Shown here piece after piece: positions 13,902-21,791 of a stretch of DNA of 21,891 nt. Under the pieces are notes generated by a model. That model ran no database searches and was not told the origin of the DNA. It saw only the letters and a program-made list of their open reading frames with translations. Positions within the stretch are counted from its first letter, which is position 1; every line of letters starts with the position of its first letter. The stretch is from NCBI GenBank assembly GCA_938038035.1, contig CALHQV010000048.1:1-21891 (forward strand), read 5' to 3'. Made by a program: the position numbers and the translations under genes. This DNA comes from an uncultured Gemella sp. (lineage in GTDB: Bacteria; Bacillota; Bacilli; Staphylococcales; Gemellaceae).

Positions 13902-16538
13902 TTATTTATTTCCTGCTGCTTCAACATTTTTTATAGCTGCTTTAGCTGCTGCAATTCTGGCAATAATTACCCTATATGGTGAACATGATACATATCCTAG
14001 TCCTATTTTAGAGCATAGTAAAATTGATCTTTCATCTCCACCATGTTCTCCACAAATTCCAAGCTTAATACTTGGTTTAGTAGTTTTTGCTTTCTCAACT
14101 GCAAGCTTCATAAGTTCTAATACTCCACTATCATCAAGATGAACAAATGGATCTGACTCTAAGATATTTTTTTTCTTATAAATGTCAATGAATTTTTCAG
14201 CGTCATCTCTAGAGTAACCAAATGTTAATTGAGTTAAGTCATTAGTACCGAAACTGAAGAAATCTGCATGTTCTGCAATCTTATCAGCAATTAGACAAGC
14301 TCGTGGAATTTCAATCATCGTTCCTACTTTGTATTTAAAGTCTGCATTGTACAATTGAATTTCTTTTTCCACAAGTTCAACAATTTGTTCACGTAACACT
14401 GCAAGTTCTTTTTCTAATCCTACTAAAGGAATCATAATTTCAACATTTACTTCAATACCTTCTTTACGAGCTCTAATAGCTGCTGAACTAATAGCTTTCG
14501 CCTGCATTAAGTAAATTTCTGGATATGTAATACCTAGTCGACAACCACGATGTCCCATCATAGGATTGAATTCTGCAATGCTAGCTATTTTCGCTTCTAA
14601 TTGATTAACACTGACACCTATTTCCTCGGCAATAAGCTTAACAGTATTTTCATCTTTTGGTAAGAATTCATGAAGCGGTGGATCTAATAATCTTATATTA
14701 ACAGATTTACCTTGAGCTTCTTTAAAAATCTTATAGAAATCTTCACTTTGAATTGGTTGTAATCTATCTAAGAATCTAACTCTCTCATTGGTATCACTTG
14801 CTAAAATCATTTTTCTAACTAGACTAATTCTATCTTCTTCAAAGAACATATGCTCTGTTCTACATAATCCTATTCCTTCAGCTCCAAACTCAAAAGCAAC
14901 TTTAGCGTCAGTTTCATTATCTGCATTTGCTAGTACTTTAAGTTCTCTAATTTCATCAGCCCATCCTAAAAGTTTATTGAATCTATCGCTAAATTTGGCA
15001 TCAACTTTATCTACTTCACCAAGATATACTTTACCACTGCTTCCATCGACTGAGATTATATCACCTTCATGTAATGTTACCCCAGCAATTTTCAGAGTTT
15101 TTTCAGCATAATTTATAATCATGTTTTGGCAACCACAGACACAACATTTACCCATTCCTCTTGCTACTACAGCAGCATGTGATGTCATACCTCCACGTAA
15201 AGTTACAATAGCCTCTGAGCTAATCATACCTTCAATATCTTCTGGAGAAGTTTCTTCTCTTACTAAAATAACAGGTTTTGTTTTCGCCGCTTCTACAGCT
15301 TCTTGTACTGTGAAATAAATACCGCCGACTGCTGCTCCAGGTGATGCTGCTAAACCTTGAGTTAATTGTTTAGCTTCTTTTAATGATTTTTCCTCAAATG
15401 TAGCATGAAGAAGTTTATTAATTTCCTCTGTTCCCACTCTTAGAATCGCTTCTTCTTTAGAAATTACCCCTTCTTCTGCTAGTGATACCGCAACTTCAAC
15501 TACTGCATTTGGTGTTCTTTTTGCGTTTCTTGTTTGAAGAATATACAATCTTCCATCTTCAATAGTAAACTCAATATCTTGCATGTCTTTATAGTGTTGT
15601 TCTAATTTTTTAGAAATTTCAACAAATTCTTTATATAAGTGTGGCATATCATCTTTTAGGATACTAATATTTTTAGGAGTTCTTATACCTGCTACAACAT
15701 CTTCCCCTTGTGCATTAATTAGATATTCACCGAAAAGCTCATCCTCTCCAGTAACAGGGTTTCTACTAAATGAAACTCCAGTACCACAATTATCTCCCAT
15801 ATTACCAAACACCATAGCTTGAATATTTACAGCAGTACCAAGTTTATCACTAATATTGTGTAGTCTTCTATATACTTTGGCACGATTATTATTCCATGAT
15901 TTAAAAACAGCTTCAATAGCTAGCATAAGCTGCTCTTTTACACTCATAGGAAACTCTCGACCTACTTCTTTTTTATAAATCGCCTTAAACTCTTCAACAA
16001 TATTGAATAAATCTTTCTCATTTAATTCACTATCTTGCTCATAACCATTAGCATTTTTAACTCTAGTTAAAACTTCCTCAAATTTATATTTTTCAACATC
16101 CATTACGACATCTGAGAACATTTGAATGAATCTTCTATAACTATCATAAGCAAAACGATAGTTATTATTTTTCTTAGCCAATGCTATAGTAGTTTCATCA
16201 TTTAATCCAAGATTTAAAATAGTATCCATCATTCCTGGCATAGAAAATACTGCACCACTACGAACAGATACTAATAAAGGATTATCTATACTTCCTAATT
16301 TCTTCCCAATATTTTCTTCTAAAATTTCAAGTTGTTCGTTAATCTGTTTTAAAATCTCAGGTTTAATTCTTTCCCCATTTTCATAATAACTATTACAACT
16401 TTCTGTAGTAATAGTAAAACCAGGAGGAACACTAATCCCTAAACCTTTCATCTCCGCAAGGTTTGCTCCTTTTCCTCCTAATAAAGATTTCATATCTTTA
16501 TTACCTTCGCTGAAATTATAAACATATTTTTTTGACAT
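13902..16538 (-). CDS. ppdK: Pyruvate, phosphate dikinase
   Basis: Interconverts pyruvate + ATP + Pi and PEP + AMP + PPi in the cytoplasm. At 878 residues it is full length. The N-terminal ATP-grasp domain has KGANLAEMKGLGISVPPGF, VRSGAVFSMPGMMDTILN and the FSRNPVTGE loop. The swivelling phosphohistidine domain carries LRGGMTSHAAVVARGMG with His454. The C-terminal PEP/pyruvate TIM barrel shows GLCRTEHMFF, MGHRGCRLGI, FGTNDLTQLTFG and Cys829 in GICGEHGGD. Thr452, two residues before His454, is the residue phosphorylated by PPDK regulatory proteins. It follows the gene for such a regulator by 62 nt. The ribosome site is GGGGGGAA. In a fermentative bacterium it may run in the glycolytic, ATP-forming direction or make PEP for gluconeogenesis; sequence cannot decide. 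Confidence 0.97.
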   Translation of the reverse strand: MSKKYVYNFSEGNKDMKSLLGGKGANLAEMKGLGISVPPGFTITTESCNSYYENGERIKPEILKQINEQLEILEENIGKKLGSIDNPLLVSVRSGAVFSMPGMMDTILNLGLNDETTIALAKKNNNYRFAYDSYRRFIQMFSDVVMDVEKYKFEEVLTRVKNANGYEQDSELNEKDLFNIVEEFKAIYKKEVGREFPMSVKEQLMLAIEAVFKSWNNNRAKVYRRLHNISDKLGTAVNIQAMVFGNMGDNCGTGVSFSRNPVTGEDELFGEYLINAQGEDVVAGIRTPKNISILKDDMPHLYKEFVEISKKLEQHYKDMQDIEFTIEDGRLYILQTRNAKRTPNAVVEVAVSLAEEGVISKEEAILRVGTEEINKLLHATFEEKSLKEAKQLTQGLAASPGAAVGGIYFTVQEAVEAAKTKPVILVREETSPEDIEGMISSEAIVTLRGGMTSHAAVVARGMGKCCVCGCQNMIINYAEKTLKIAGVTLHEGDIISVDGSSGKVYLGEVDKVDAKFSDRFNKLLGWADEIRELKVLANADNETDAKVAFEFGAEGIGLCRTEHMFFEEDRISLVRKMILASDTNERVRFLDRLQPIQSEDFYKIFKEAQGKSVNIRLLDPPLHEFLPKDENTVKLIAEEIGVSVNQLEAKIASIAEFNPMMGHRGCRLGITYPEIYLMQAKAISSAAIRARKEGIEVNVEIMIPLVGLEKELAVLREQIVELVEKEIQLYNADFKYKVGTMIEIPRACLIADKIAEHADFFSFGTNDLTQLTFGYSRDDAEKFIDIYKKKNILESDPFVHLDDSGVLELMKLAVEKAKTTKPSIKLGICGEHGGDERSILLCSKIGLGYVSCSPYRVIIARIAAAKAAIKNVEAAGNK

Positions 16539-16600
16539 TGTAAAATTCCCCCCATAAACAAATTATTGTTTTATATAATTACTTCTTTTTATTATTTTGT

Positions 16601-17410
16601 TTAAACCTCTAGGCCTCTTTCTCTCATAATCCCAATTATTAATTCAGCTGTCTCCTCTACAGCTTTATTTTGAACGTCTATTATCGGACATCCTAGTTTT
16701 CCCATAATCTCTAGAGCATATTCTAACTCTTCGAAAATTTGTATTTCATCAGTATAATCCGAATTCCCTGATACTCCTAGAGTCTTCAGTCTTTCTTCCC
16801 TCAATTTATTAAGTTGTTCTACTGAATTTGTTAAACCAATTACTTTTCTTTTTACTTCATATAGCTGTTCTGGAAGTATCAAGTCTTGAATAATAGGAAC
16901 ATTCATAACTTTTATATTTCTATTTGCTAAATATAAGCTTAATGGTGTTTTAGAAGTTCTCGATACCCCTAAGATTATAACATCTGCTTCTTTTAGACCA
17001 TTTATATCTTTCCCATCATCATACTTCACAGCAAATTCTAAAGCATCTATTCTCTTAAAATACTCCGCTCCCATCTTTCTATTTAAACCAGGATTCCCTT
17101 CGGCTTTTACTCCTAATTTTTCTTCAAAAGTACTAAGCATTTCACTTAATAGATCTATAACTTTTATATTTTTTTCTAACCCTTTTTCTTTTACATAGCT
17201 TGCTAAAGCACCATCAACTAATGTCTGAACAATTACATCTCCCTCATTTATATTGGATATAATACAATCTATTTTTTCTTTTGTACAAACATTCGAGTTT
17301 TTAAGTACCTTATACTTCTTATTCTCATAAGAAAACTGCACAAGTGCTGCATCAACCACATCTTTTGCAGTATTTCCTATTGAATCTGAAATTATATGTA
17401 CAGTTAACAT
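16601..17410 (-). CDS. yqfL: Pyruvate, phosphate dikinase regulatory protein (bifunctional kinase/Pi-dependent phosphorylase)
   Basis: A 269-residue DUF299-family protein. Members phosphorylate the active-site threonine of PPDK (or PEP synthase) with ADP as donor and reverse this by Pi-dependent phosphorolysis. Visible features are the N-terminal HIISDSIGNTAKDVVDAAL, the family GNPGLNRKMGAEYFKRIDALEFAVKYDDG segment and a P-loop-like motif GVSRTSKTPLS at about 148-158. Its target ppdK lies immediately downstream, so substrate specificity for PPDK is strongly implied. It starts one base after the ccpN stop with GGAGGG as ribosome site. The ccpN-yqfL pair is conserved in B. subtilis, where PPDK itself is not encoded. 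Confidence 0.92.
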   Translation of the reverse strand: MLTVHIISDSIGNTAKDVVDAALVQFSYENKKYKVLKNSNVCTKEKIDCIISNINEGDVIVQTLVDGALASYVKEKGLEKNIKVIDLLSEMLSTFEEKLGVKAEGNPGLNRKMGAEYFKRIDALEFAVKYDDGKDINGLKEADVIILGVSRTSKTPLSLYLANRNIKVMNVPIIQDLILPEQLYEVKRKVIGLTNSVEQLNKLREERLKTLGVSGNSDYTDEIQIFEELEYALEIMGKLGCPIIDVQNKAVEETAELIIGIMRERGLEV

Positions 17411-17411
17411 A

Positions 17412-18029
17412 TTATCCCTCCAGTATTTCCAATAATAACTTAATTAATGTAGTTTTTGATATTTTCCCGACGATTACCTTACCATCCTTTTCGTCCCTTA
17501 CAACAGGTAAGCAATCAATCTCATGTAAAATTAATTTTCTTAATGCATCAGTAACTAACTCATCTTCATATATGTATATAACATTCGGCACACGGGTCAT
17601 CGCTAATACTATAGGAAGATTTTGTCCATCAGCATTTCTTGATAATTTCAGCATATCCTTTCTAGATGTTACACCAGCAAGGTGATTATTCTCATCGACT
17701 ATAAAAATAGTTCCTACATCATAAATAAATAATTTCGATAATACCTCAGAATAATTTGCTGTACTCTTAGCAGTTATAGCTATTCCCATTACATCTTTAA
17801 CTAATTTACTTTTTATTTCTTCACGTTGTTCTCCCGGTGAAAAATTATAATTATAATAGTAACCTACATTAGGTTTTGCTTCCAAAATCTCTAACATCCC
17901 TAAGACCGCAAGGTCATTTCTTAAAGTAGATTTCCCCAAAGAAAGCTTTTCTGCAATTTCATCACTTGTTATCGGTTCAAAATTCTTTACTATTTCAATT
18001 ATAGCTTTATGTCTTTCAGTAAGTTTCAT
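17412..18029 (-). CDS. ccpN: CcpN-type HTH/CBS-domain transcriptional repressor
   Basis: A 205-residue regulator with an N-terminal winged helix (about 1-58; LTERHKAIIEIVKNF, SDEIAEKLSLGKSTLRNDLAVL) and two CBS domains (about 77-130 and 140-203) that should bind adenine nucleotides. Architecture, length and the following yqfL gene match B. subtilis CcpN (YqzB), which represses gapB and pckA when glycolytic substrates are available. By position it may also control the PPDK operon it heads. The start has a strong AAGGAGGAG ribosome site. The promoter (18058-18086) is overlapped by one arm of a perfect 12-bp inverted repeat, which suggests autoregulation. The pckA and gapB targets are not in the window, so its regulon here is unknown. 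Confidence 0.9.
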   Translation of the reverse strand: MKLTERHKAIIEIVKNFEPITSDEIAEKLSLGKSTLRNDLAVLGMLEILEAKPNVGYYYNYNFSPGEQREEIKSKLVKDVMGIAITAKSTANYSEVLSKLFIYDVGTIFIVDENNHLAGVTSRKDMLKLSRNADGQNLPIVLAMTRVPNVIYIYEDELVTDALRKLILHEIDCLPVVRDEKDGKVIVGKISKTTLIKLLLEILEG

Positions 18030-18057
18030 TGCTCCTCCTTCTTGTATTATATTTTTT

Positions 18058-18086
18058 ATTATACAATATGTTACACATTAATTCAA
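18058..18086 (-). promoter_or_regulatory. Sigma-A promoter of the ccpN-yqfL-ppdK operon
   Basis: On the minus strand TTGAAT (18081-18086) and TATAAT (18058-18063) are separated by 17 bp. The short leader leads to the AAGGAGGAG site of ccpN. The left arm of the 18071-18110 inverted repeat fills the spacer and touches the -35 element. Confidence 0.75.
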
Positions 18087-18110
18087 GCGTTATCATCGAT
18101 TAATGTGTAA
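18071..18110. repeat. Perfect 12-bp inverted repeat over the ccpN promoter (candidate operator)
   Basis: TTACACATTAAT (18071-18082) and ATTAATGTGTAA (18099-18110) are exact reverse complements, 16 nt apart. One arm lies within the promoter spacer and reaches the -35 element, the other just upstream of it. No T run follows, so it is not a terminator. A protein-binding site, perhaps for CcpN itself, is the simplest reading. Confidence 0.6.
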
Positions 18111-18142
18111 TAATATTTTTAATATATTCTATTATTTACTTT

Positions 18143-18219
18143 TAAAATAGATATATTATGTGATACTAATAACATTTATTACCAAATTATTAAAATAGAG
18201 TTACTCGATATCTATTTTA
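18143..18219. repeat. TAAAATAGA repeat cluster (two direct copies, one inverted)
   Basis: TAAAATAGATAT (18143-18154) is matched by its exact reverse complement at 18208-18219. A further direct copy, TAAAATAGA at 18191-18199, makes a tighter 9-bp inverted repeat with 18211-18219 across 11 nt. The cluster lies upstream of the promoter at 18220-18248 of the rightward genes, where an activator or repressor would bind. AT-rich composition lowers confidence. Confidence 0.45.
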
Positions 18220-18248
18220 TTTAAATTTAAATATTTATATGTTATAAT
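18220..18248 (+). promoter_or_regulatory. Extended -10 promoter of the YtxH-like/LPNTG gene pair
   Basis: TGTTATAAT (18240-18248) is a perfect extended -10 element. A poor -35 (TTTAAA, 18220-18225) lies 17 bp upstream. The start codon follows 32 nt after the -10, behind a GAGGGG ribosome site. Confidence 0.65.
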
Positions 18249-18280
18249 TAACTTAATAAAATATTGAGGGGAAAAATTGT

Positions 18281-18880
18281 ATGTCAAAATTATCAAAACT
18301 ATTCGCAATCGGTGCAGGAATAGCCGTTGCTAACTATTATTCAAAAAATCCAAATAAAGTTGAAGATCACACTGAATACGTTAAGAAAAAATCTAAAGAT
18401 TACTATGGTTACACACGTTGTATGATTCGCTACACTAAGAAAAACGGTGTTGAAGAAGCGGCAATCTACCTATACAATGACCTAGTAAAAAATCTTAAAA
18501 AAGCTAAAAACGCTATAGAGAACAAATACAACAATGCTGTTGATTACGGAAAAGAATTATCTAGTAATGTAACAGATATTAAAGGACATGTATCTAACGT
18601 AAAAGAATACACTGCAGAAGTTAAAGAAAATTTAGGAGACGCAAAAAAAATCGTTGAAGAATTCAAACCTTCTGTAGAAGCTTATAAAGAAAAAGCACTT
18701 TCTTCTTTTGAAAAAATTAAAGATCAAGTTTCTAATATAAAGAAAGACGTTGACGAATCAAATGTTCAAGAAAAAGTTGAAGATTTCGCTAACAGATCAT
18801 CTGAAACGTTAGACTCTGTTAAAGGTCGTGTTGAAACTGAAGTTTTAAATAAAACTCCTGAACAAAAAGAAGAAAAATAA
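18281..18880 (+). CDS. YtxH-like helical/coiled-coil protein, function unknown
   Basis: A 199-residue, lysine- and glutamate-rich protein. Residues 5-20 form a short hydrophobic, glycine-containing segment (SKLFAIGAGIAVANYY) that resembles the N-terminus of YtxH-type proteins and may sit in or on the membrane. There is no signal-peptidase site. From about residue 55 to the C-terminus it is predicted by eye to be long amphipathic helices with apolipoprotein/LEA-like spacing (repeated VKEY, VKEN, IKDQVSNIKKDV). No catalytic motif is seen. It starts after GAGGGG and has an extended -10 promoter. A 45-residue LPNTG protein follows after 17 nt and shares its terminator. YtxH-like proteins are often linked to general stress in Bacilli, but no sigma-B promoter is evident here. 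Function is not assigned. Confidence 0.75.
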   Translation: MSKLSKLFAIGAGIAVANYYSKNPNKVEDHTEYVKKKSKDYYGYTRCMIRYTKKNGVEEAAIYLYNDLVKNLKKAKNAIENKYNNAVDYGKELSSNVTDIKGHVSNVKEYTAEVKENLGDAKKIVEEFKPSVEAYKEKALSSFEKIKDQVSNIKKDVDESNVQEKVEDFANRSSETLDSVKGRVETEVLNKTPEQKEEK

Positions 18881-18897
18881 TATAACGAGGATTTAAG

Positions 18898-19035
18898 ATG
18901 AATCTACAATCACTAAATACTCTTCCTAATACAGGTGAAGCAGTTAAAAATTATGGTGCATATATAGGTATTATCATAATAATCGCCGTAATTTTCTTCC
19001 TAATCTGGAGGAAAAAGAATAATAAAGATGATTAA
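18898..19035 (+). CDS. 45-residue LPNTG sorting-signal microprotein
   Basis: A short ORF with a GAGG ribosome site 9 nt before its ATG, 17 nt after the YtxH-like gene. The product is a complete cell-wall sorting signal with almost nothing in front: MNLQSLNT, then LPNTGE (residues 9-14), a short linker, a hydrophobic stretch (about 20-37, rich in Ile) and a positively charged tail (WRKKNNKDD). This is the layout recognised by sortase A, yet the expected N-terminal signal peptide and exported domain are absent. If inserted N-out, sortase could attach a 12-residue peptide to the wall. Otherwise it is a small single-pass membrane protein with an accidental motif. It is in a different frame from the preceding gene, and the preceding frame ends at TAA 18878-18880, so it is not simply its C-terminus. 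A strong terminator follows directly. Confidence 0.7.
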   Translation: MNLQSLNTLPNTGEAVKNYGAYIGIIIIIAVIFFLIWRKKNNKDD

Positions 19036-19073
19036 AAACTCTAAGCTAGATTAAAACTAGCTTAGAGTTTTTT
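19036..19073 (+). terminator. Terminator of the YtxH-like/LPNTG operon
   Basis: A perfect 14-bp stem (19036-19049 with 19057-19070), a 7-nt loop and a T run. It begins at the base after the stop codon of the 45-residue ORF, which supports that ORF being the end of the transcription unit. Confidence 0.9.
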
Positions 19074-19082
19074 ACATAAATT

Positions 19083-19127
19083 AAGATAGTGATTTAAAAA
19101 TCGTATTGACTTTCAAATCACTATCTT
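19083..19127 (-). terminator. Probable terminator of valS
   Basis: A perfect 13-bp stem (19083-19095 with 19115-19127) encloses a 19-nt loop 10 nt after the valS stop codon. The T tract on the minus side is weak (AATTTATG), so termination may be incomplete or helped by the next hairpin. Confidence 0.65.
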
Positions 19128-19137
19128 CTATTTTATA

Positions 19138-21780
19138 CTATTTTAAATTATCTAATGCAGCTATTCTTTCTTTAACACTATCATATTGTTCTTGATATGT
19201 TGCTTGTTTTTCTTTTTCTTTAGCTACAACCGCTTCTGGAGCAGAACCGACAAATTTTTCATTAGAAAGTTTTTTATTTACTCTATCTAATTCTTGTTGT
19301 AATTTTTCTAATTCTTTTCCTAGACGTTCTTTTTCTTTGTCTACATCGATTAAATCACTTAATGAAACATAGATTTCAGCACCTGGTAAGATACGGCTAA
19401 TGTCAGTTTCACTTGCTTCTACTTCGCGTTCGATAATAAGTTCGCTAGGACGAGCAAATTTCTCTAAGTACGCACTACCACTTAATAGTACTTCTTTTAC
19501 GCTATCTTGTGAGTATTTAATCTTAATAGGAATCTCACGAGACATTGGAGCATTAACTTCACTACGGATGTTACGTACTGCAGTGATTACATCTTGGATG
19601 AATTGCATATCTTCAGTTTCTTTTTCAAACACTAGACTTGCATCAACTTTAGCAAATTCACTAGTTACAATACTATCTCCTGTGTGAGGAATGTGTTGCC
19701 AGATTTCTTCAGTTACGAATGGCATAAACGGATGTAACATTTTTAGAGAAGCATCAAGTACATATACTAAAATAGATTTAGTAGTTTTCTTCGCAGCTTC
19801 ATCTTCACCATTTAATGAAATCTTAGCAATTTCAATATACCATGAACAGAATTCTTCCCATACGAAGTTGTATAGAATACGGCTTGCTTCACCAAATTCA
19901 TATTTTTCGAATAATCTTTCGAAGTCTTCAATAGTTTTAGCAAGTTTTGTTAAGATATATTTATCAGCTAATGTTTTTTCTCCAGTTAAATCGATATCGC
20001 TGTATTCGAAACCTTCAAGGTTCATAATTACGAAACGAGAAGCATTCCAAATTTTATTGATATAGTTCCAACTTGCTTCGATTTTCTCAGTTGAGTAACG
20101 TAAGTCTTGACCTGGTGTTGAGTTAGTAGCTAAGAAGTAACGTAAGCTATCCGCACCGTATTGTTCGATTACTTCCATTGGATCTACACCATTACCAAGT
20201 GATTTACTCATCTTACGACCTTGTTCATCACGCACTAAACCATGGATTAAACAATCTTCAAATGGACGAGTTCCTGTAAATTCTAAACCTTGGAATACCA
20301 TACGAGCAACCCAGAAGAATATGATGTCATATCCAGTTACTAAACAGCTGTTTGGATAGTAACGTTTGAAATCTTCGCTTTCTAAGTCTGGCCATCCTAA
20401 TGTAGAGAATGGGAATAATGCTGAAGAATACCAAGTATCAAGAACGTCTTCATCTTGAACATAGTTTTCAATATCTTTTGGTGGATTTACATCAACATAA
20501 ACTTCACCAGTTTCTTTGTGATACCATGCTGGAATACGGTGTCCCCACCATAATTGACGTGAAATACACCAGTCTTGGATATTTTCCATCCAAGTATTTA
20601 ACGTATTTTCAAAACGAGGTGGATAGAAGTTGACTTTTCTATCTGCATCTTTTTGATTTTCTAGTACTTTATCAGCAAGAGGCTTCATGTCAACGAACCA
20701 TTGTTTAGAAAGATATGGCTCAACAACAGCACCACTACGCTCAGAGTGTCCTACTGAGTGAAGGTGTTTTTCAATCTTGAAGCATACTCCACTTTCTTGT
20801 AAATCAGCGATAAGAGCTTTACGACATTCGAAACGATCCATACCGTTATACTTATCAGCGTGTTCATTCATAACAGCACCTTCATCCATAACGATAATAC
20901 GTTCTAAGTTATGACGTTCACCTACTTCAAAGTCATTTGGATCATGAGCAGGAGTTATTTTAACTACTCCACTTCCGAAATCTTTTTCTACATATTCATC
21001 TGCAATAACAGGAATTTCTTTATTTGTTACCGGTAAAAGAACTGTTTTACCAATATATTTTTGATATCTTTCATCATCAGGATGAACAGCAACCGCAGTA
21101 TCACCGAATAGAGTTTCAGGACGAGTAGTTGCTACTTCTAGATAGTCTCCACTTCCATCAGCTAAGAAATATTTAAGGTGATAGAATGCACCTTCTACGT
21201 CTTTGTGAATTACTTCGATGTTAGATAATGCAGTTCTTTGAACTGGGTCCCAGTTAATAATTTTCTCACCACGGTAGATTGTACCATTGTTGTAGTGATC
21301 TACGAAAATTTTCGTTACTGCTTTATTTAATCCTTCATCTAGTGTAAATCTTTCTCTTGAATAGTCTAAACCTAATCCAAGTTTAGCCCATTGTGCACGA
21401 ATATATCCAGCATACTCTTCTTTCCATTCCCATGCACGCTCTAAGAATTTTTCACGACCTAAGTCATAACGACTTAATCCCTCTTCACGCATTTTAGCTT
21501 CTACTTTAGCTTGAGTAGATATACCTGCGTGGTCCATTCCTGGAAGGTAAAGTACGTCAAATCCTTTAAGACGTTTGTAACGTGTTAACATATCTTGTAA
21601 AGTTGTATCCCAAGCATGCCCAATGTGTAATTTACCAGTTACGTTTGGTGGTGGAATTACGATTGTATATGGATTCTTTTTACTTTTATTATCAGCTTTA
21701 AAAACTTCTTTTTCCAACCACCAGTTGTAGCGATTATTTTCTACTTCGGTCGGATTATATTTTGTAGACATTTCAGTCAT
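19138..21780 (-). CDS. valS: Valyl-tRNA synthetase
   Basis: A class Ia aminoacyl-tRNA synthetase that charges tRNA-Val in the cytoplasm. The 880-residue protein is full length. It has PPPNVTGKLHIGHA with HIGH at 52-55, LPGMDHAGISTQ, an editing (CP1) domain with VATTRPETLFGD and ITPAHDPNDF, the catalytic KMSKS at 523-527 (GRKMSKSLGNG), a tRNA-binding anticodon domain (about 610-760) and the C-terminal coiled-coil arm typical of ValRS (about 810-880, rich in Lys/Glu/Leu). The start at 21780 has GGAGGAA 7 nt upstream. A second in-frame methionine three codons later is less well placed. It is convergent with the LPNTG operon. No T-box is visible in the 111 bases upstream. Confidence 0.97.
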   Translation of the reverse strand: MTEMSTKYNPTEVENNRYNWWLEKEVFKADNKSKKNPYTIVIPPPNVTGKLHIGHAWDTTLQDMLTRYKRLKGFDVLYLPGMDHAGISTQAKVEAKMREEGLSRYDLGREKFLERAWEWKEEYAGYIRAQWAKLGLGLDYSRERFTLDEGLNKAVTKIFVDHYNNGTIYRGEKIINWDPVQRTALSNIEVIHKDVEGAFYHLKYFLADGSGDYLEVATTRPETLFGDTAVAVHPDDERYQKYIGKTVLLPVTNKEIPVIADEYVEKDFGSGVVKITPAHDPNDFEVGERHNLERIIVMDEGAVMNEHADKYNGMDRFECRKALIADLQESGVCFKIEKHLHSVGHSERSGAVVEPYLSKQWFVDMKPLADKVLENQKDADRKVNFYPPRFENTLNTWMENIQDWCISRQLWWGHRIPAWYHKETGEVYVDVNPPKDIENYVQDEDVLDTWYSSALFPFSTLGWPDLESEDFKRYYPNSCLVTGYDIIFFWVARMVFQGLEFTGTRPFEDCLIHGLVRDEQGRKMSKSLGNGVDPMEVIEQYGADSLRYFLATNSTPGQDLRYSTEKIEASWNYINKIWNASRFVIMNLEGFEYSDIDLTGEKTLADKYILTKLAKTIEDFERLFEKYEFGEASRILYNFVWEEFCSWYIEIAKISLNGEDEAAKKTTKSILVYVLDASLKMLHPFMPFVTEEIWQHIPHTGDSIVTSEFAKVDASLVFEKETEDMQFIQDVITAVRNIRSEVNAPMSREIPIKIKYSQDSVKEVLLSGSAYLEKFARPSELIIEREVEASETDISRILPGAEIYVSLSDLIDVDKEKERLGKELEKLQQELDRVNKKLSNEKFVGSAPEAVVAKEKEKQATYQEQYDSVKERIAALDNLK

Positions 21781-21791
21781 GACTGTTCCTC

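Noticed and set aside
14788..15111. 107-codon open frame on the plus strand.
   Set aside because: It lies opposite the conserved PPDK coding sequence, has no ribosome site and its product has no recognisable character. It is an antisense shadow.
17344..17685. 113-codon open frame on the plus strand.
   Set aside because: It is antisense to both yqfL and ccpN and spans their junction. It has no promoter or ribosome site.
18071..18110. Inverted repeat read as a transcription terminator.
   Set aside because: There is no T run on either side. It lies within the ccpN promoter, between divergent genes, where no terminator is required.
19691..20065. 124-codon open frame on the plus strand.
   Set aside because: Antisense to valS. 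Long shadow frames are expected opposite conserved AT-rich genes.
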